Source: JAEVLT01 sp044598425
GTDB taxonomy: Bacteria; Bacillota; Bacilli; Bacillales; Cytobacillaceae
Direction of reading: 5' to 3'
Assembly (NCBI GenBank): GCA_044598425.1
Contig: CP172536.1
Span: 1,922,001 to 1,986,000 of the forward strand
Length of the DNA: 64,000 nt
Shown here: positions 33,310-42,575 of the stretch, piece by piece
Layout: each line of letters begins with the position of its first letter
Numbering within the stretch: position 1 is the stretch's first letter
Notes under the pieces: generated by a model
Told to the model about the DNA's origin: nothing
Databases searched by the model: none
What the model saw: the letters and a program-made list of their open reading frames with translations, nothing else
Position numbers and translations under genes: made by a program

Positions 33310-34073
33310 CCGATACTCATTCCTTCAAGCGGACTGCTTGCAGTGGCATATCTTTTTTTCGGAATTCTCCCGGCTTCGTAGCCAAGACGGCCTGCCTCGA
33401 TAGCCAGCTTCATTGCTTCTGCCATTTTAACAGGGTCCTTTGCCGCAGAAACAGCCGTATTTAATAAAACACCATCTGCACCTAATTCCATGGCAAAAGC
33501 TGCATCCGCAGGAGAACCGATACCTGCATCAACAATGACTGGCACGGTTGCCTGCTCAATGATAAAGCTTAAGTTTACCGGGTTAATGATGCCCTGACCG
33601 GAACCGATTGGCGATGCACCTGGCATTACCGCATGACAGCCTAGCTCTTGCAGTTTTCTCGCAAGAACAACATCATCCGAAGTATATGGAAGAACGATAA
33701 AACCTTCCTTGAGTAATTCTTCCGTTGCTTTTAACGTCTCGACTGGATCTGGGAGCAATGTTTTGTCACAGCCGATCACTTCTACTTTAATCATGTCGCA
33801 TAGGCCTGTTGCCTTGGCAAGCTTGGCGATGCGAACCGCTTCCTCTGCTGTTTTTGCTCCTGCTGTATTTGGTAGTAGCGTGTATTTATTCGTGTCCAGT
33901 TTTTCTAAAAAGTTAGGCTGGCTGGCTTCAAAAATGTTCATTCTGCGAACTGCAAACGTAAGGATTTCCGTTTCAGATACTTCGACTGCCTGCTTTTGTA
34001 TATCAAAATTTGGGTATTTTCCTGTGCCGAGTAACAAACGAGATTGAAATGATAATGGACCAATTTTTAACAT
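33306..34073 (-). CDS. thiG: Thiazole synthase ThiG
   Basis: 255 residues, a (beta/alpha)8 enzyme that joins deoxyxylulose phosphate, the dehydroglycine from ThiO and sulfur from ThiS thiocarboxylate into the thiazole ring. The Schiff-base lysine is Lys96 in CDMIKVEVIG. Phosphate-binding glycines are in MPGASPIGSGQGI and VDAGIGSPADA. The ATG at 34073 is one base after the thiS stop. Its ribosome binding site GGAGG lies inside the last codons of thiS. Confidence 0.96.
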   Translation of the reverse strand: MLKIGPLSFQSRLLLGTGKYPNFDIQKQAVEVSETEILTFAVRRMNIFEASQPNFLEKLDTNKYTLLPNTAGAKTAEEAVRIAKLAKATGLCDMIKVEVIGCDKTLLPDPVETLKATEELLKEGFIVLPYTSDDVVLARKLQELGCHAVMPGASPIGSGQGIINPVNLSFIIEQATVPVIVDAGIGSPADAAFAMELGADGVLLNTAVSAAKDPVKMAEAMKLAIEAGRLGYEAGRIPKKRYATASSPLEGMSIG

Positions 34074-34074
34074 A

Positions 34075-34278
34075 TTAACCGCCTCCAACAAAATGGACAA
34101 TTTCGATTTTATCCCGATCTGATAATCGGGTCTCTTGATGTTCAACCTTATTTAAAATCTTTCCGTTAACTTCAACAACAACCACTTTATCTTGCACTTT
34201 GTAATAGGTAAGCAAATCTGAAACACTAACAATTTGTTTAGGTAACAGTACTTGTTCTCCGTTCAGCAAAACCTCCAA
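34075..34278 (-). CDS. thiS: Sulfur carrier protein ThiS
   Basis: 67 residues, ubiquitin-like fold. The C-terminal ...VHFVGGG is adenylated by ThiF and converted to a thiocarboxylate that donates sulfur. TTG start at 34278 after AGGAGGTGG. It lies 14 bases after thiO and one base before thiG. Confidence 0.95.
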   Translation of the reverse strand: MEVLLNGEQVLLPKQIVSVSDLLTYYKVQDKVVVVEVNGKILNKVEHQETRLSDRDKIEIVHFVGGG

Positions 34279-34292
34279 CTTTCAACCACCTC

Positions 34293-35432
34293 CTAGTAAA
34301 CCATTTCCGGCTTTCGATCTAAGCGAAAGGCAGAGAGAAGCTGTTTATCTTGCAAACTGCCATCTAGTAATTGGGCGACTAGCGTTCCTGTTAGCGGGCT
34401 TAATAAAATTCCGTTACGGAAATGTCCGGCAGCGACAAATAATCCTTTCCAACCAGGATGCTCGCCTATGTATGGAATCCCATCAGCGGTTTGCGGTCTT
34501 ATTCCCGACCATACCCGCTCCCATTTTGCATTCTTTATTTGCGGGACAATCTTCATGGCTCTTTCTGCTAATGTGGCAATCCCGCCAGCGGTAACAATGT
34601 TTTCATACGTGTTTTCAACCACTGTTGCTCCAATGTAAATTTCGCCATTTATTTTTGGGACAAAATAACAGCGTTTATCGGAAAAGATGGTCGTGTTAAT
34701 CACCGGATTTTCCGGCTTTACAGAAAAACATTCTCCCTTTACAGGATAAACAGTAAGATCCATTCCGGTTTCACGCAATAACTCGGACGCCCAGGCACCT
34801 GTGGCAACAACGACTTGTTCACAATGGATTGCCCCAGCAGAAGTTTTAACCCCTGTAACGCGGCCATTTTCATAAATAAAAGAATGAACCGCAGTATTTT
34901 CCCGGATTTCCGCACCAAAATAGGCTGCTGCTTTAGCAAAAGCAAGCGATAATTTAGCAGGCTGAACATGACCATCGTTTGGAAGGTACATGGCGCCAAA
35001 AACGCTTGGGGCTAAATTGGGCTCCATTTCGCGTAATTCTTTAAAATCAACCCACTGAATGCTAGAATCCCAGTTTTGTTGAAAGGTCACTTGATTTTTT
35101 AACTCAACGGCTATATCTTCGGTTTCAGCAATTTTTAACATACCTTTATTAACAAACTCGATATCGATCCCAGTATATTCAAGCATTTCACTGGCGATCG
35201 CAGGAAACATGGCCTGACTTTTTAAAGCCAGCTGAAAAAAAGGACCGTCTTGTTCAATCTCCGCTTGAGCCGCAAGCATTCCCGCTGCCGCACTGGAAGC
35301 TTGGCAAGCTAATGTATCCTTTTCAAGGATAACGACCTTTCTACCCCTCTTGGCAAGTTGATAAGCAATCGAAGAGCCGTTAATTCCTCCCCCAATAATC
35401 GCAACATCATAAGATTGTTCCACTTTACACAT
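34293..35432 (-). CDS. thiO: Glycine oxidase ThiO
   Basis: 379 residues, FAD-dependent amine oxidase of the DAO family. It oxidises glycine to the imine used by ThiG. The N-terminal dinucleotide motif is VAIIGGGINGSSIAYQLA and the C-terminal FAD motif is PYIGEHPGWKGLFVAAGHFR with GILLSPLTG. The ATG overlaps the tenI stop by eight bases; a GTG three codons later has a better-spaced GGAG. The domain order is complete. Confidence 0.95.
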   Translation of the reverse strand: MCKVEQSYDVAIIGGGINGSSIAYQLAKRGRKVVILEKDTLACQASSAAAGMLAAQAEIEQDGPFFQLALKSQAMFPAIASEMLEYTGIDIEFVNKGMLKIAETEDIAVELKNQVTFQQNWDSSIQWVDFKELREMEPNLAPSVFGAMYLPNDGHVQPAKLSLAFAKAAAYFGAEIRENTAVHSFIYENGRVTGVKTSAGAIHCEQVVVATGAWASELLRETGMDLTVYPVKGECFSVKPENPVINTTIFSDKRCYFVPKINGEIYIGATVVENTYENIVTAGGIATLAERAMKIVPQIKNAKWERVWSGIRPQTADGIPYIGEHPGWKGLFVAAGHFRNGILLSPLTGTLVAQLLDGSLQDKQLLSAFRLDRKPEMVY

Positions 35433-36000
35433 CTCCAGTTTCTATACCTTTTTTATAGGCTTTAACAGCCAAGATTGGGTCGCGTGCTTCTAAAATCCCT
35501 GACATTACAGCAATACCATTTGCTCCAGTTTGAATCACTTGTTCCGCATTCTCTGGACTGATCCCGCCAATCGCTACGACAGGGATCGTTAGCAAGCCTG
35601 TCAGTTTTTTTAATTTTTCTAAACCTCTTGGCTTAAGACCAGGTTTGGAATTAGTGGAAAATATGTGACCATAAATTACATAATTTGCACCGTTTTGTTC
35701 CGCTTGTTTTCCTTCCTTTAAGGAATGGATCGAACATCCAAGCGTTAAATCCGGAAAATTTGCTTTTACAGTCGACACTTCTAAACTATGACTGGCTAAT
35801 TGAACACCGGCTGCACCTGTCATGAAAGCTACATCAACCCGATCGTTTAACATAATCTTGGATAATGGGACATTGTATTTTGTCATTAAATTAACAGCTT
35901 GATATAGTTCCCGGGCCGTTTTTTGTTTTTCACGCAGATGGATTTTCGTCACATACGGGCAGATGTCCGCTGCTATTTCCGCTAGCTGCTCCATCGACAT
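35425..36000 (-). CDS. tenI: Thiazole tautomerase TenI
   Basis: 191 residues from the first ATG, TIM-barrel of the ThiE/TenI family. TenI aromatises the thiazole product of ThiG rather than coupling it. Family marks are IHLREK, the phosphate loop AIGGISPENAEQV and GIAVMSGI. First gene of the operon. The true start is probably earlier: the in-frame upstream codons read KELHVISNGK, the usual TenI N terminus, but no ATG, GTG or TTG precedes them. An ATA at 36043-36045 lies six bases after AGAGGTGA and is the best candidate. The coordinates here use the conventional ATG. Confidence 0.88.
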   Translation of the reverse strand: MSMEQLAEIAADICPYVTKIHLREKQKTARELYQAVNLMTKYNVPLSKIMLNDRVDVAFMTGAAGVQLASHSLEVSTVKANFPDLTLGCSIHSLKEGKQAEQNGANYVIYGHIFSTNSKPGLKPRGLEKLKKLTGLLTIPVVAIGGISPENAEQVIQTGANGIAVMSGILEARDPILAVKAYKKGIETGDV

Positions 36001-36094
36001 TTTCCCGTTTGATATAACATGAAGTTCCTTTGAATTATGTGTTATTCCCTATCACCTCTTTTGGACTGGCGGACTTTTACGAAAGGGGGTAAAA

Positions 36095-36132
36095 AGCAAA
36101 AAACCACTTTTTCCGTTGTAGAAAAAGTGGTT
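36095..36132 (-). terminator. Riboswitch-controlled terminator
   Basis: AACCACTTTTTC (36102-36113) and GAAAAAGTGGTT (36121-36132) form a perfect 12-bp stem with a seven-base loop, followed by TTTTTTGC on the minus strand. It lies between the TPP riboswitch and tenI. Confidence 0.9.
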
Positions 36133-36169
36133 AGAGAGGGTAGCATACTAGCGCCTCTAAAAATCCTGT

Positions 36170-36265
36170 CTCCCACTTCCCTACGCTGGCATGATCCAGG
36201 TCAGGTTCTTAGAGTCCCGAAGTAGCACTTCAATCTCAGCCTTTTAAAAAGGCACCCCTAGCGGT
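36170..36265 (-). promoter_or_regulatory. TPP (thi-box) riboswitch
   Basis: Minus-strand sequence contains the conserved TPP aptamer elements GGGGTGCC, GGCTGAGA, ACCTGACCTGGATCATGCC and AGCGTAGGGAA in the right order. It binds thiamine pyrophosphate. With the downstream terminator it should reduce expression of the tenI-thiOSGF operon when thiamine is sufficient. Confidence 0.96.
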
Positions 36266-36302
36266 AACGATCCGTATATTCAATTTGTTTCCTTCCATGT
36301 AT

Positions 36303-36330
36303 ATACTAACACCATGAACGAAATTGTCAA
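36303..36330 (-). promoter_or_regulatory. Promoter of the thiamine operon
   Basis: TTGACA (-35, 36330-36325) and TAGTAT (-10, 36308-36303) with a 16-base spacer on the minus strand. Transcription would begin about 30 bases before the riboswitch core. Confidence 0.7.
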
Positions 36331-36431
36331 TGAAAAAAGTAGAAATTTTCAAAAAACCTTCTATGTTCCTTGATATTAATGGAGAATCGGTTTACATCCA
36401 GGTTTCTTCACCCTAATTAAATCATCACTTG

Positions 36432-38420
36432 TTATCGGTTTAAGATATTCTTTTCAAACTCAATAAAGTATTTCAAAGTGTCCGGATTTGCTAAAGAACC
36501 TGGATTAACGGCTTTTTCAACTGGGTTTCCCATTAAAATTTTCTTAATCGGAACTTCTAGTTTTTTACCGCTTAAGGTTTTGGGAAGTTCTTTCACTTGG
36601 AAGATTTCATTTGGAACATGTCGGGGTGAACAGTTCTGGCGAATCGTTAAATTGATCCTGTTATTCACGTCTTCCGAGAGCTCAGAACCTTCTTTTAAAA
36701 CTACAAACAGCGGCATATAGGATTGTTCTTTTGTGATCGGAACATCAACAACTAAACAATCCACCACTTCAGGAATGCTTTCAAGTGCGTTATAAATTTC
36801 GCTTGTTCCCATCCGGATCCCGCCCCGATTGATCGTGGCATCAGAACGTCCATAAATAATCGCGCTTCCTCTCGAAGTAATTTTAATAAAATCACCGTGC
36901 CGCCAAATGTCAGGATAGACATCAAAATAACTGGCACGGTAACGCTCGCCCTTCTCATCGTTCCAAAAATAAATTGGCATAGATGGCATCGGTTCTGTAA
37001 TCACCAATTCACCAATTTCGTCTATCAGTTCGACGCCTTCATCCGAAAACGCTTTCACCGATGCTCCAAGCGATCTTGCCTGCAGTTCACCCGCATGTAC
37101 GGGAAGTAATGGCGAACCCCCGACGAACGCTGTACAAAGGTCTGTTCCCCCGCTTGTTGAAAACAGCCAAATATCTTCTTTTACCTTGTCATATACCCAC
37201 TCAAAACCGCTGACAGGAAGTGGTGAACCCGTAGATCCTAAACTTCTTAAATGAGAAAGATTAAACCGTTCTTTTGGTTTCACGTCTGCCTTCATACAAG
37301 TAGTAATAAAGCTTGCGCTCGTTCCGAAAACGGTCATTTTCGTCGTTTCAGCAAACTTCCAAAGCGTTTCGTAATTTGGGTAACCGGGATTTCCATCATA
37401 TAGTAAAATGGTTGCACCAGATAATAAACCGCTTACAACTACATTCCACATCATCCAGCCGGTTGTTGTATACCAGAAAAAGCGGTCTGCTTCCTTTAAA
37501 TCATTTTGAATTGCGCACATTTTTAATTGTTCGAGTAAAATGCCCCCATGGCTTTGAACAATCGCTTTTGGTTTTCCTGTTGTTCCCGAAGAGTATAAAA
37601 TCCAAAGCGGATGGTCAAATGGCACTGGTTCAAACGTTAAAGAAGCATCACGATGTTTCGCAATTAGTTCGTCCCATACGAGTGATTTCTGTAGCCCTTC
37701 AAGTGACGGCTTTTCCTGCAGGTAAGGAATCACAATGGTACCTGCTAATGAAGGTAGCTCCTCTTGAATCTTTTTCACCACGTCCAGCCTGTCAAAATCT
37801 TTTCCGCCATAGCGATACCCATCGACGGCAATCAAAATCTTGGGTTCGATTTGTTTAAAGCGGTCGATCACGCTCATAATACCAAATTCAGGAGCACAGC
37901 TTGACCATACTGCTCCAATGCTGGCACACGCCAAAAACGCAGCCAGTGTTTCATGAATGTTCGATGCATATGCCGCAACCCTGTCACCCTGTTTAACCCC
38001 TGCTAATATGAGATATTGTGCGATTGCAGCTGTATTTTTTCTCAACTCACCCCACAATAACTCCCCTTGTGGACGAATTTCCGATTGATAAACGACTGCC
38101 GATTTCCCTGTTTTTTCATTCCGGAAAATATGCTCAGCAAAATTTAATAAAGCGCCATTAAACCACTGTGCGCCAGGCATTTTTCTTTCATTTAGTACTT
38201 CTACAAAAGGTGTTTTTGCCTGAACATCAAAAAAGTGCCAAATCGCAGACCAAAATCCTTCGATATCTGTGACAGACCATCTCCACAATTCATCGTATGT
38301 TTGAAAATAAAGCCCTCGTGTTTCTTTTAGCCATGTCATAAACTTTTTCATGTTCGAGTTTTCCTGCAAATTCTTTGATGGCTGCCACAATAATTTTCCT
38401 TCCATCCTTTCTACCGTCAT
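36432..38420 (-). CDS. Acetoacetate-CoA ligase (acetoacetyl-CoA synthetase)
   Basis: About 662 residues, ANL-superfamily enzyme that adenylates acetoacetate and forms acetoacetyl-CoA. The phosphate-binding loop is ILYSSGTTGKPKAIVQSHGG. The adenylate region has YFWNDEKGERY, RHGDF and YGRSDATINRGGIRMG, and the C-terminal catalytic Lys is in LPKTLSGKKLEVPIKK. The N-terminal DVQAKTPFVEVLNERKMPGA marks the acetoacetate subgroup rather than acetyl-CoA synthetase. The Met at 38420 follows GGGGGG by six bases; a Met two codons earlier lacks spacing. Monocistronic on sequence evidence. Confidence 0.9.
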   Translation of the reverse strand: MTVERMEGKLLWQPSKNLQENSNMKKFMTWLKETRGLYFQTYDELWRWSVTDIEGFWSAIWHFFDVQAKTPFVEVLNERKMPGAQWFNGALLNFAEHIFRNEKTGKSAVVYQSEIRPQGELLWGELRKNTAAIAQYLILAGVKQGDRVAAYASNIHETLAAFLACASIGAVWSSCAPEFGIMSVIDRFKQIEPKILIAVDGYRYGGKDFDRLDVVKKIQEELPSLAGTIVIPYLQEKPSLEGLQKSLVWDELIAKHRDASLTFEPVPFDHPLWILYSSGTTGKPKAIVQSHGGILLEQLKMCAIQNDLKEADRFFWYTTTGWMMWNVVVSGLLSGATILLYDGNPGYPNYETLWKFAETTKMTVFGTSASFITTCMKADVKPKERFNLSHLRSLGSTGSPLPVSGFEWVYDKVKEDIWLFSTSGGTDLCTAFVGGSPLLPVHAGELQARSLGASVKAFSDEGVELIDEIGELVITEPMPSMPIYFWNDEKGERYRASYFDVYPDIWRHGDFIKITSRGSAIIYGRSDATINRGGIRMGTSEIYNALESIPEVVDCLVVDVPITKEQSYMPLFVVLKEGSELSEDVNNRINLTIRQNCSPRHVPNEIFQVKELPKTLSGKKLEVPIKKILMGNPVEKAVNPGSLANPDTLKYFIEFEKNILNR

Positions 38421-38754
38421 TCCCATCCCCCCATGATGTTCAATTTGGCTTTCTTTTGAAAAGCCTTCATTATCATCATATACGAGTTCAAAATCGTATT
38501 TTCCTTCTTTTTCAAAAAAAGATTAAAAAATTCTCATAATTAATTTTTATTTTTCCAATCAATTATTAATGAAACAAAAGGCCTATCGTTATAAAATAAA
38601 GATATAAGAGGTTACAATAGAATTATGAAGAAAAAAAGGAATATTCGTATATAATTAAATTGTAGATCAGCGTGCATACCGCTCTCAATTTTCAGAAAAT
38701 TAAGATTGAAACGTCTTTTTATAAATGAAATTTGCATCAAAAGGGGATTGGCAG
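38421..38754. other. Intergenic region between divergent genes
   Basis: No gene seen. It is AT-rich. A TATAAT hexamer at 38650-38655 may be the -10 box of the DUF2062 gene, but its -35 is poor. An imperfect inverted repeat lies at about 38690-38712. Confidence 0.35.
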
Positions 38755-39315
38755 ATGAACAAACAAAAGAAATATCATTTTTTTCAAAGGATTGGCAGGG
38801 CTTTTAAATTAAACTTTATTAAACTGCTTCGTTCTCCTGGAGGAGCTAAAAAAGTATCACTGGGATTCGCATTGGGATTTGGCTTAGAAATGTTAGTCAT
38901 TTCAACGGCGTCACTTGTTTATATTATTTTTATTCCGGTTGTCCGCATGGTCAAGGGTTCTTTGCCTGCGGCGATTATTGGGAACGTTATTGGTAAACTT
39001 ACATTTCTTCCCGTCATTCTTTTGCCAATTGCCAAAGCAATCGGCAAAGCGATCTATCCAATGAATGTGAAGTTTGGCCATTCTTCATCCTTCTCGTTTC
39101 AAAAATTATTGCACGGCGACATTGGGAGTCTTACGAGTCTTCTGCACGGAAGCATACATGTTTTAATTGGTATGACAATTATAGGCATGGTCCTTGGTTT
39201 TATTTCCTACTTCATTGTTCATTATTTTTATGAAAAAGAAAAATCAAAAAGAATAAAAAAAAATCGAGAAAAACATGCAATGCGTGGAAATACTGCCAAT
39301 AAGAACTTTGTATAA
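38755..39315 (+). CDS. DUF2062 membrane protein
   Basis: 186 residues. It starts MNKQKKYHFFQRIGRAFKLN at 38755 after AAAGGGGAT. Three hydrophobic stretches (about 50-75, 80-105 and 145-170) are membrane helices. The segment SPGGAKKVSLGFALGFGLEM fits DUF2062, a small family of unknown function. A strongly basic tail (KEKSKRIKKNREKH) would lie in the cytoplasm. Single gene closed by a terminator shared with the YbaK gene. Confidence 0.75.
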   Translation: MNKQKKYHFFQRIGRAFKLNFIKLLRSPGGAKKVSLGFALGFGLEMLVISTASLVYIIFIPVVRMVKGSLPAAIIGNVIGKLTFLPVILLPIAKAIGKAIYPMNVKFGHSSSFSFQKLLHGDIGSLTSLLHGSIHVLIGMTIIGMVLGFISYFIVHYFYEKEKSKRIKKNREKHAMRGNTANKNFV

Positions 39316-39319
39316 GAAA

Positions 39320-39356
39320 AAGGCGCTTTACTCAAGTGAGTGAAGCGCCTTTTCTT
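39320..39356. terminator. Bidirectional terminator
   Basis: AAGGCGCTTTACTC (39320-39333) and GAGTGAAGCGCCTT (39338-39351) form a 14-bp stem with one G-T pair and a four-base loop, followed by TTTCTT. It serves the convergent DUF2062 and YbaK-like genes; the YbaK stop lies inside it. Confidence 0.88.
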
Positions 39357-39843
39357 CCAGTGAGACTGTCTCTTCCCAGCACTTACATACATCCACCCAT
39401 TCTTTAGCCAAGGAAAATTGAAATAATTCAGCAATTGTTAGTTCGATTGCGGAGTTGGAACTGCCGCATGCAGGAAACACTGTTTTAAAGCGTTGTAGTG
39501 AAACATCCAAGTAGACATCAAGCTTATTTGTCAATCCAAAAGGACAAACACCGCCAATTTTATGGCCGGTTTGCTCAAAAACTTCTTCCGGTGAAAGCAT
39601 GCGGGCTTTAAAACCAAAAAAGTGACGGAATTTCTTATTATCAATTTTGGCATCGCCGGCGGCGACAATTAAGATTGCCTGGTCTCCTTCCCCTCTGAAT
39701 GATAGTGTTTTGGCAATTCGTGCCGGCGCCACGCCAATCGTTTCAGCAGCCTCTTCCACTGTCGCACTCGATGTCGCAAACTCCATTACATCGGCCTCAC
39801 GATTCCATTGCTGAAAGTAATTTTTAACACTTTCAAGTGACAT
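39328..39843 (-). CDS. YbaK/ProX-type aminoacyl-tRNA deacylase
   Basis: About 171 residues. YbaK-domain proteins hydrolyse mischarged aminoacyl-tRNA, such as Cys- or Ala-tRNA(Pro), in trans. Family marks are ARIAKTLSFRG with the conserved Lys, ILIVAAGDAKIDNKKF, and GGVCPFGL near the active site. The Met at 39843 is preceded by AAGGATGAGG; a Met three codons earlier is an alternative. Its exact tRNA substrate is not readable from the sequence. Confidence 0.87.
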   Translation of the reverse strand: MSLESVKNYFQQWNREADVMEFATSSATVEEAAETIGVAPARIAKTLSFRGEGDQAILIVAAGDAKIDNKKFRHFFGFKARMLSPEEVFEQTGHKIGGVCPFGLTNKLDVYLDVSLQRFKTVFPACGSSNSAIELTIAELFQFSLAKEWVDVCKCWEETVSLEEKALHSLE

Positions 39844-40031
39844 ATTCCTCATCCTTCCCCTGAGCGTATTACTAGCATTATAACAACTTTATTAGATAAA
39901 GGCGACTCCGTGTCAAACCTGTGAACTGCTGAAGTGTTTAAAAATGAGAACTCGCCAATTGCCGAGCCCTTAAAAGAGGAGGTGACTAGTTGACCAAATA
40001 ATGTCTGGTTTAAAGGGATATCTGATAAATA

Positions 40032-40062
40032 AAAGAGCCGTGCTAAAAAAGCGCGGCTCTTT
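40032..40062 (-). terminator. Terminator of malate synthase gene
   Basis: AAAGAGCCGTGCT (40032-40044) and AGCGCGGCTCTTT (40050-40062) form a 13-bp stem with one G-T pair and a five-base A loop, followed by TTATTTAT on the minus strand. It lies 12 bases after the stop. Confidence 0.88.
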
Positions 40063-40074
40063 CCCCTCATAGAA

Positions 40075-42252
40075 TTATTGTTTAACAGCAAATTTAGCTT
40101 TTGCTTCGATTCGGCGGCGATGCAAAATTGGCTCAGTATAGCCGTTTGGCTGATCGTATCCCTGGAAAACAAGATCGCAGGCTGCCTGGAATGCAACAGA
40201 ATCATCATAGTTTGCTGACATTGGGCGATAAGCCGGATCCCCGGCGTTCTGCTCGTCAACCACTTTTGCCATCCGTTTTAAAGTTTCCAGCACTTGTTCT
40301 CTTGTGCAAACTCCATGGTGCAGCCAGTTTGCCATGTGCTGACTGGAAATTCTTAATGTGGCCCGGTCTTCCATCAGACCAATATTGTTAATATCTGGAA
40401 CCTTCGAACAACCGACCCCCTGTTCAACCCAGCGGACAACATAACCAAGAATTCCTTGAGCATTGTTATCAAGCTCTTCTTGAATTTCTTCCGGACTCCA
40501 CTGAGGATTTTCAGCAACTGGAATTTGTAAAATATCATCGTTTAAGTTTGTAACCTCATGTAAAAGATCATTTTGAACCTGCTTGACATTCACTTGATGA
40601 TAATGAAGGGCGTGAAGCGTTGCAGCTGTTGGCGATGGAACCCATGCTGTATTTGCACCTGCTTTAGGATGAACACCCTTCTGTTTCAGCATCGCATCCA
40701 TTAAATCAGGCATTGCCCACATTCCTTTACCGATTTGCGCGCGCCCTTGGAAACCAGTTGCTAAGCCAGTGTATACATTTGATTTTTCGTAACCTTGAAG
40801 CCACGTGGATGACTTCATGTCATTTTTGCGAATCATTGGACCCATTTCCATCGAAGAATGCATTTCATCTCCTGTACGATCAAGGAATCCAGTGTTAATG
40901 AAAACAATGCGGTCTTTTACTTCCCTGATGCAGGCTTTTAAGTTTAAGGAAGTACGGCGTTCTTCGTCCATAACTCCGATTTTCAACGTATTTCGTTCAA
41001 GACCAAGCAAATCTTCTGTACGGTCGAATAGTTCATTTGCAAAGGCAACTTCCTTCGATCCGTGCATTTTTGGTTTAACGATATAAATCGAACCTTTAGA
41101 AGAGTTTTGATACTTACCATTAGCTAACAGTGAATGCTTAGCTGCCAAACTTGTAAAAACAGCGTCAAGAATTCCTTCTGGTACTTCTTCACCATTTTCA
41201 TCAAGAATCATGTTAATTGTCATTAAGTGACCGACGTTGCGGACAAACAAGAGCGAACGGCCGTTTAGAGAGAATTCTTCTCCAGTTGGGGAAGTATAAA
41301 TGCGATCCGGATTCATTGTCCGTGTCATGACTTTTCCTGATTTCGTAAAAGTAGCTGATAGCTCCCCTCTCATTAAACCAAGCCAATTGCGATATACAAG
41401 TACTTTGTCTTCAGCATCAACTGCTGTTACCGAATCCTCACAGTCCATAATCGTTGTAATGGCAGCTTCAAGAAGGATGTCTTTTACTCCAGCTTGATCT
41501 GACTCACCAATTGGATGATTACGGTCAATTTGAATTTCAAAATGAAGATCGTTATTTTTCAGCAATACAGCAGATGGAGCTTCCACGTCTCCTTGGTAGC
41601 CGGCAAACTTGCTCTCATCAGCAAGTCCGACAACTTTCCCGCTGCTTAAACTAACTTCAAGTTTCCCGTTTGAAACATTGTATTGAACGGCATTTTTGTG
41701 GGAACCGAGACTGAGCGGCGCAGCTTGATCTAAAAATTCTTTGGCAAAAGAAATAACCTTCTCGCCGCGAACCGGGTTGTAGGCTCCACCTTTTTTCGCT
41801 CCATCCTCTTCGCTGATGGCGTCTGTTCCGTACAATGCATCATAAAGGCTTCCCCAGCGGGCGTTGGCAGCGTTTATCGCGTAACGTCCATTATTAACAG
41901 GAACAACTAACTGCGGACCAGCCTGAATCGCAACTTCATCATCCACATTTGAAGTGGTAATCTTGAAATCCTCTACTTCCGGTTCAAGATAACCAATTTC
42001 TTTTAGGAAAGATTTGTATTGATCGAAATCAAACTTTTTATGCTCAAGATGCCAGTTGTTTATTTTCTTTTGAATTTCGTCACGTAGGGCTAACAATTCT
42101 TTATTTTTGGGAGCTAAATCTTTTATAAGCGCTTCCAATCCAGTCCAAAAAGACTGTTGATCGACATTGCTGCCTGGAAGTGCTTCACTATTAACAAATT
42201 CATAGAGTTCATTAGCTACCTGTAAACTGCCAACCTTTGTGTAGTTCGTCAT
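40075..42252 (-). CDS. glcB: Malate synthase G
   Basis: About 725 residues, a monomeric TIM-barrel enzyme. It condenses glyoxylate and acetyl-CoA to malate, for growth on acetate, glycolate or glyoxylate. Active-site segments include TTIMDCEDSVTAVD with the metal-binding acid pair, VGHLMT, PKMHGSKEVAF and GFLDRTGDEMHSSMEMG. The Met at 42252 follows GGAGG by about nine bases, so the two upstream ATG codons were not chosen. Isocitrate lyase is not in the window, so glyoxylate may come from another source or a distant gene. Confidence 0.95.
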   Translation of the reverse strand: MTNYTKVGSLQVANELYEFVNSEALPGSNVDQQSFWTGLEALIKDLAPKNKELLALRDEIQKKINNWHLEHKKFDFDQYKSFLKEIGYLEPEVEDFKITTSNVDDEVAIQAGPQLVVPVNNGRYAINAANARWGSLYDALYGTDAISEEDGAKKGGAYNPVRGEKVISFAKEFLDQAAPLSLGSHKNAVQYNVSNGKLEVSLSSGKVVGLADESKFAGYQGDVEAPSAVLLKNNDLHFEIQIDRNHPIGESDQAGVKDILLEAAITTIMDCEDSVTAVDAEDKVLVYRNWLGLMRGELSATFTKSGKVMTRTMNPDRIYTSPTGEEFSLNGRSLLFVRNVGHLMTINMILDENGEEVPEGILDAVFTSLAAKHSLLANGKYQNSSKGSIYIVKPKMHGSKEVAFANELFDRTEDLLGLERNTLKIGVMDEERRTSLNLKACIREVKDRIVFINTGFLDRTGDEMHSSMEMGPMIRKNDMKSSTWLQGYEKSNVYTGLATGFQGRAQIGKGMWAMPDLMDAMLKQKGVHPKAGANTAWVPSPTAATLHALHYHQVNVKQVQNDLLHEVTNLNDDILQIPVAENPQWSPEEIQEELDNNAQGILGYVVRWVEQGVGCSKVPDINNIGLMEDRATLRISSQHMANWLHHGVCTREQVLETLKRMAKVVDEQNAGDPAYRPMSANYDDSVAFQAACDLVFQGYDQPNGYTEPILHRRRIEAKAKFAVKQ

Positions 42253-42575
42253 TAACATCATCCTCCTGCCAATATTTTAATACTTTTATTTTGTTTCTTA
42301 TTAGGAAACAACGTTTCGAATTGTTTACATAAAAATAATACCACATTTCTTTTGTTAATTTCAATAATTTTCAATAAATTTAAGCGCTTTTCTCATGATT
42401 TTACAAATGTTTGTCCTTTTCTGCACTAAGGTATGAATAAATCAATCCAAAATTAGGATAGTTATATAGATGAGAAATAATTTGTAACCACCGATTTATA
42501 AGGAAAGCCATCCACGTTCGGATGACTTCTATTTTGCGAAACTAACCGTTTATTTGCGAAATATTTTTACCTGAA
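42253..42575. other. Intergenic region upstream of malate synthase
   Basis: About 320 AT-rich bases without a gene. TTAAGCGCTT (near 42379) has the centre of a CcpA cre site, but its outer bases do not fit the consensus. No terminator seen for the upstream side. Confidence 0.3.

Noticed and set aside
39849..40259. 136-codon minus-strand frame overlapping the malate synthase end
   Set aside because: Runs through the malate synthase terminator and is out of frame with a clear enzyme gene.
42370..42400. CcpA cre site upstream of malate synthase
   Set aside because: Only the central AAGCGCTT matches; the outer TG/CA bases do not.
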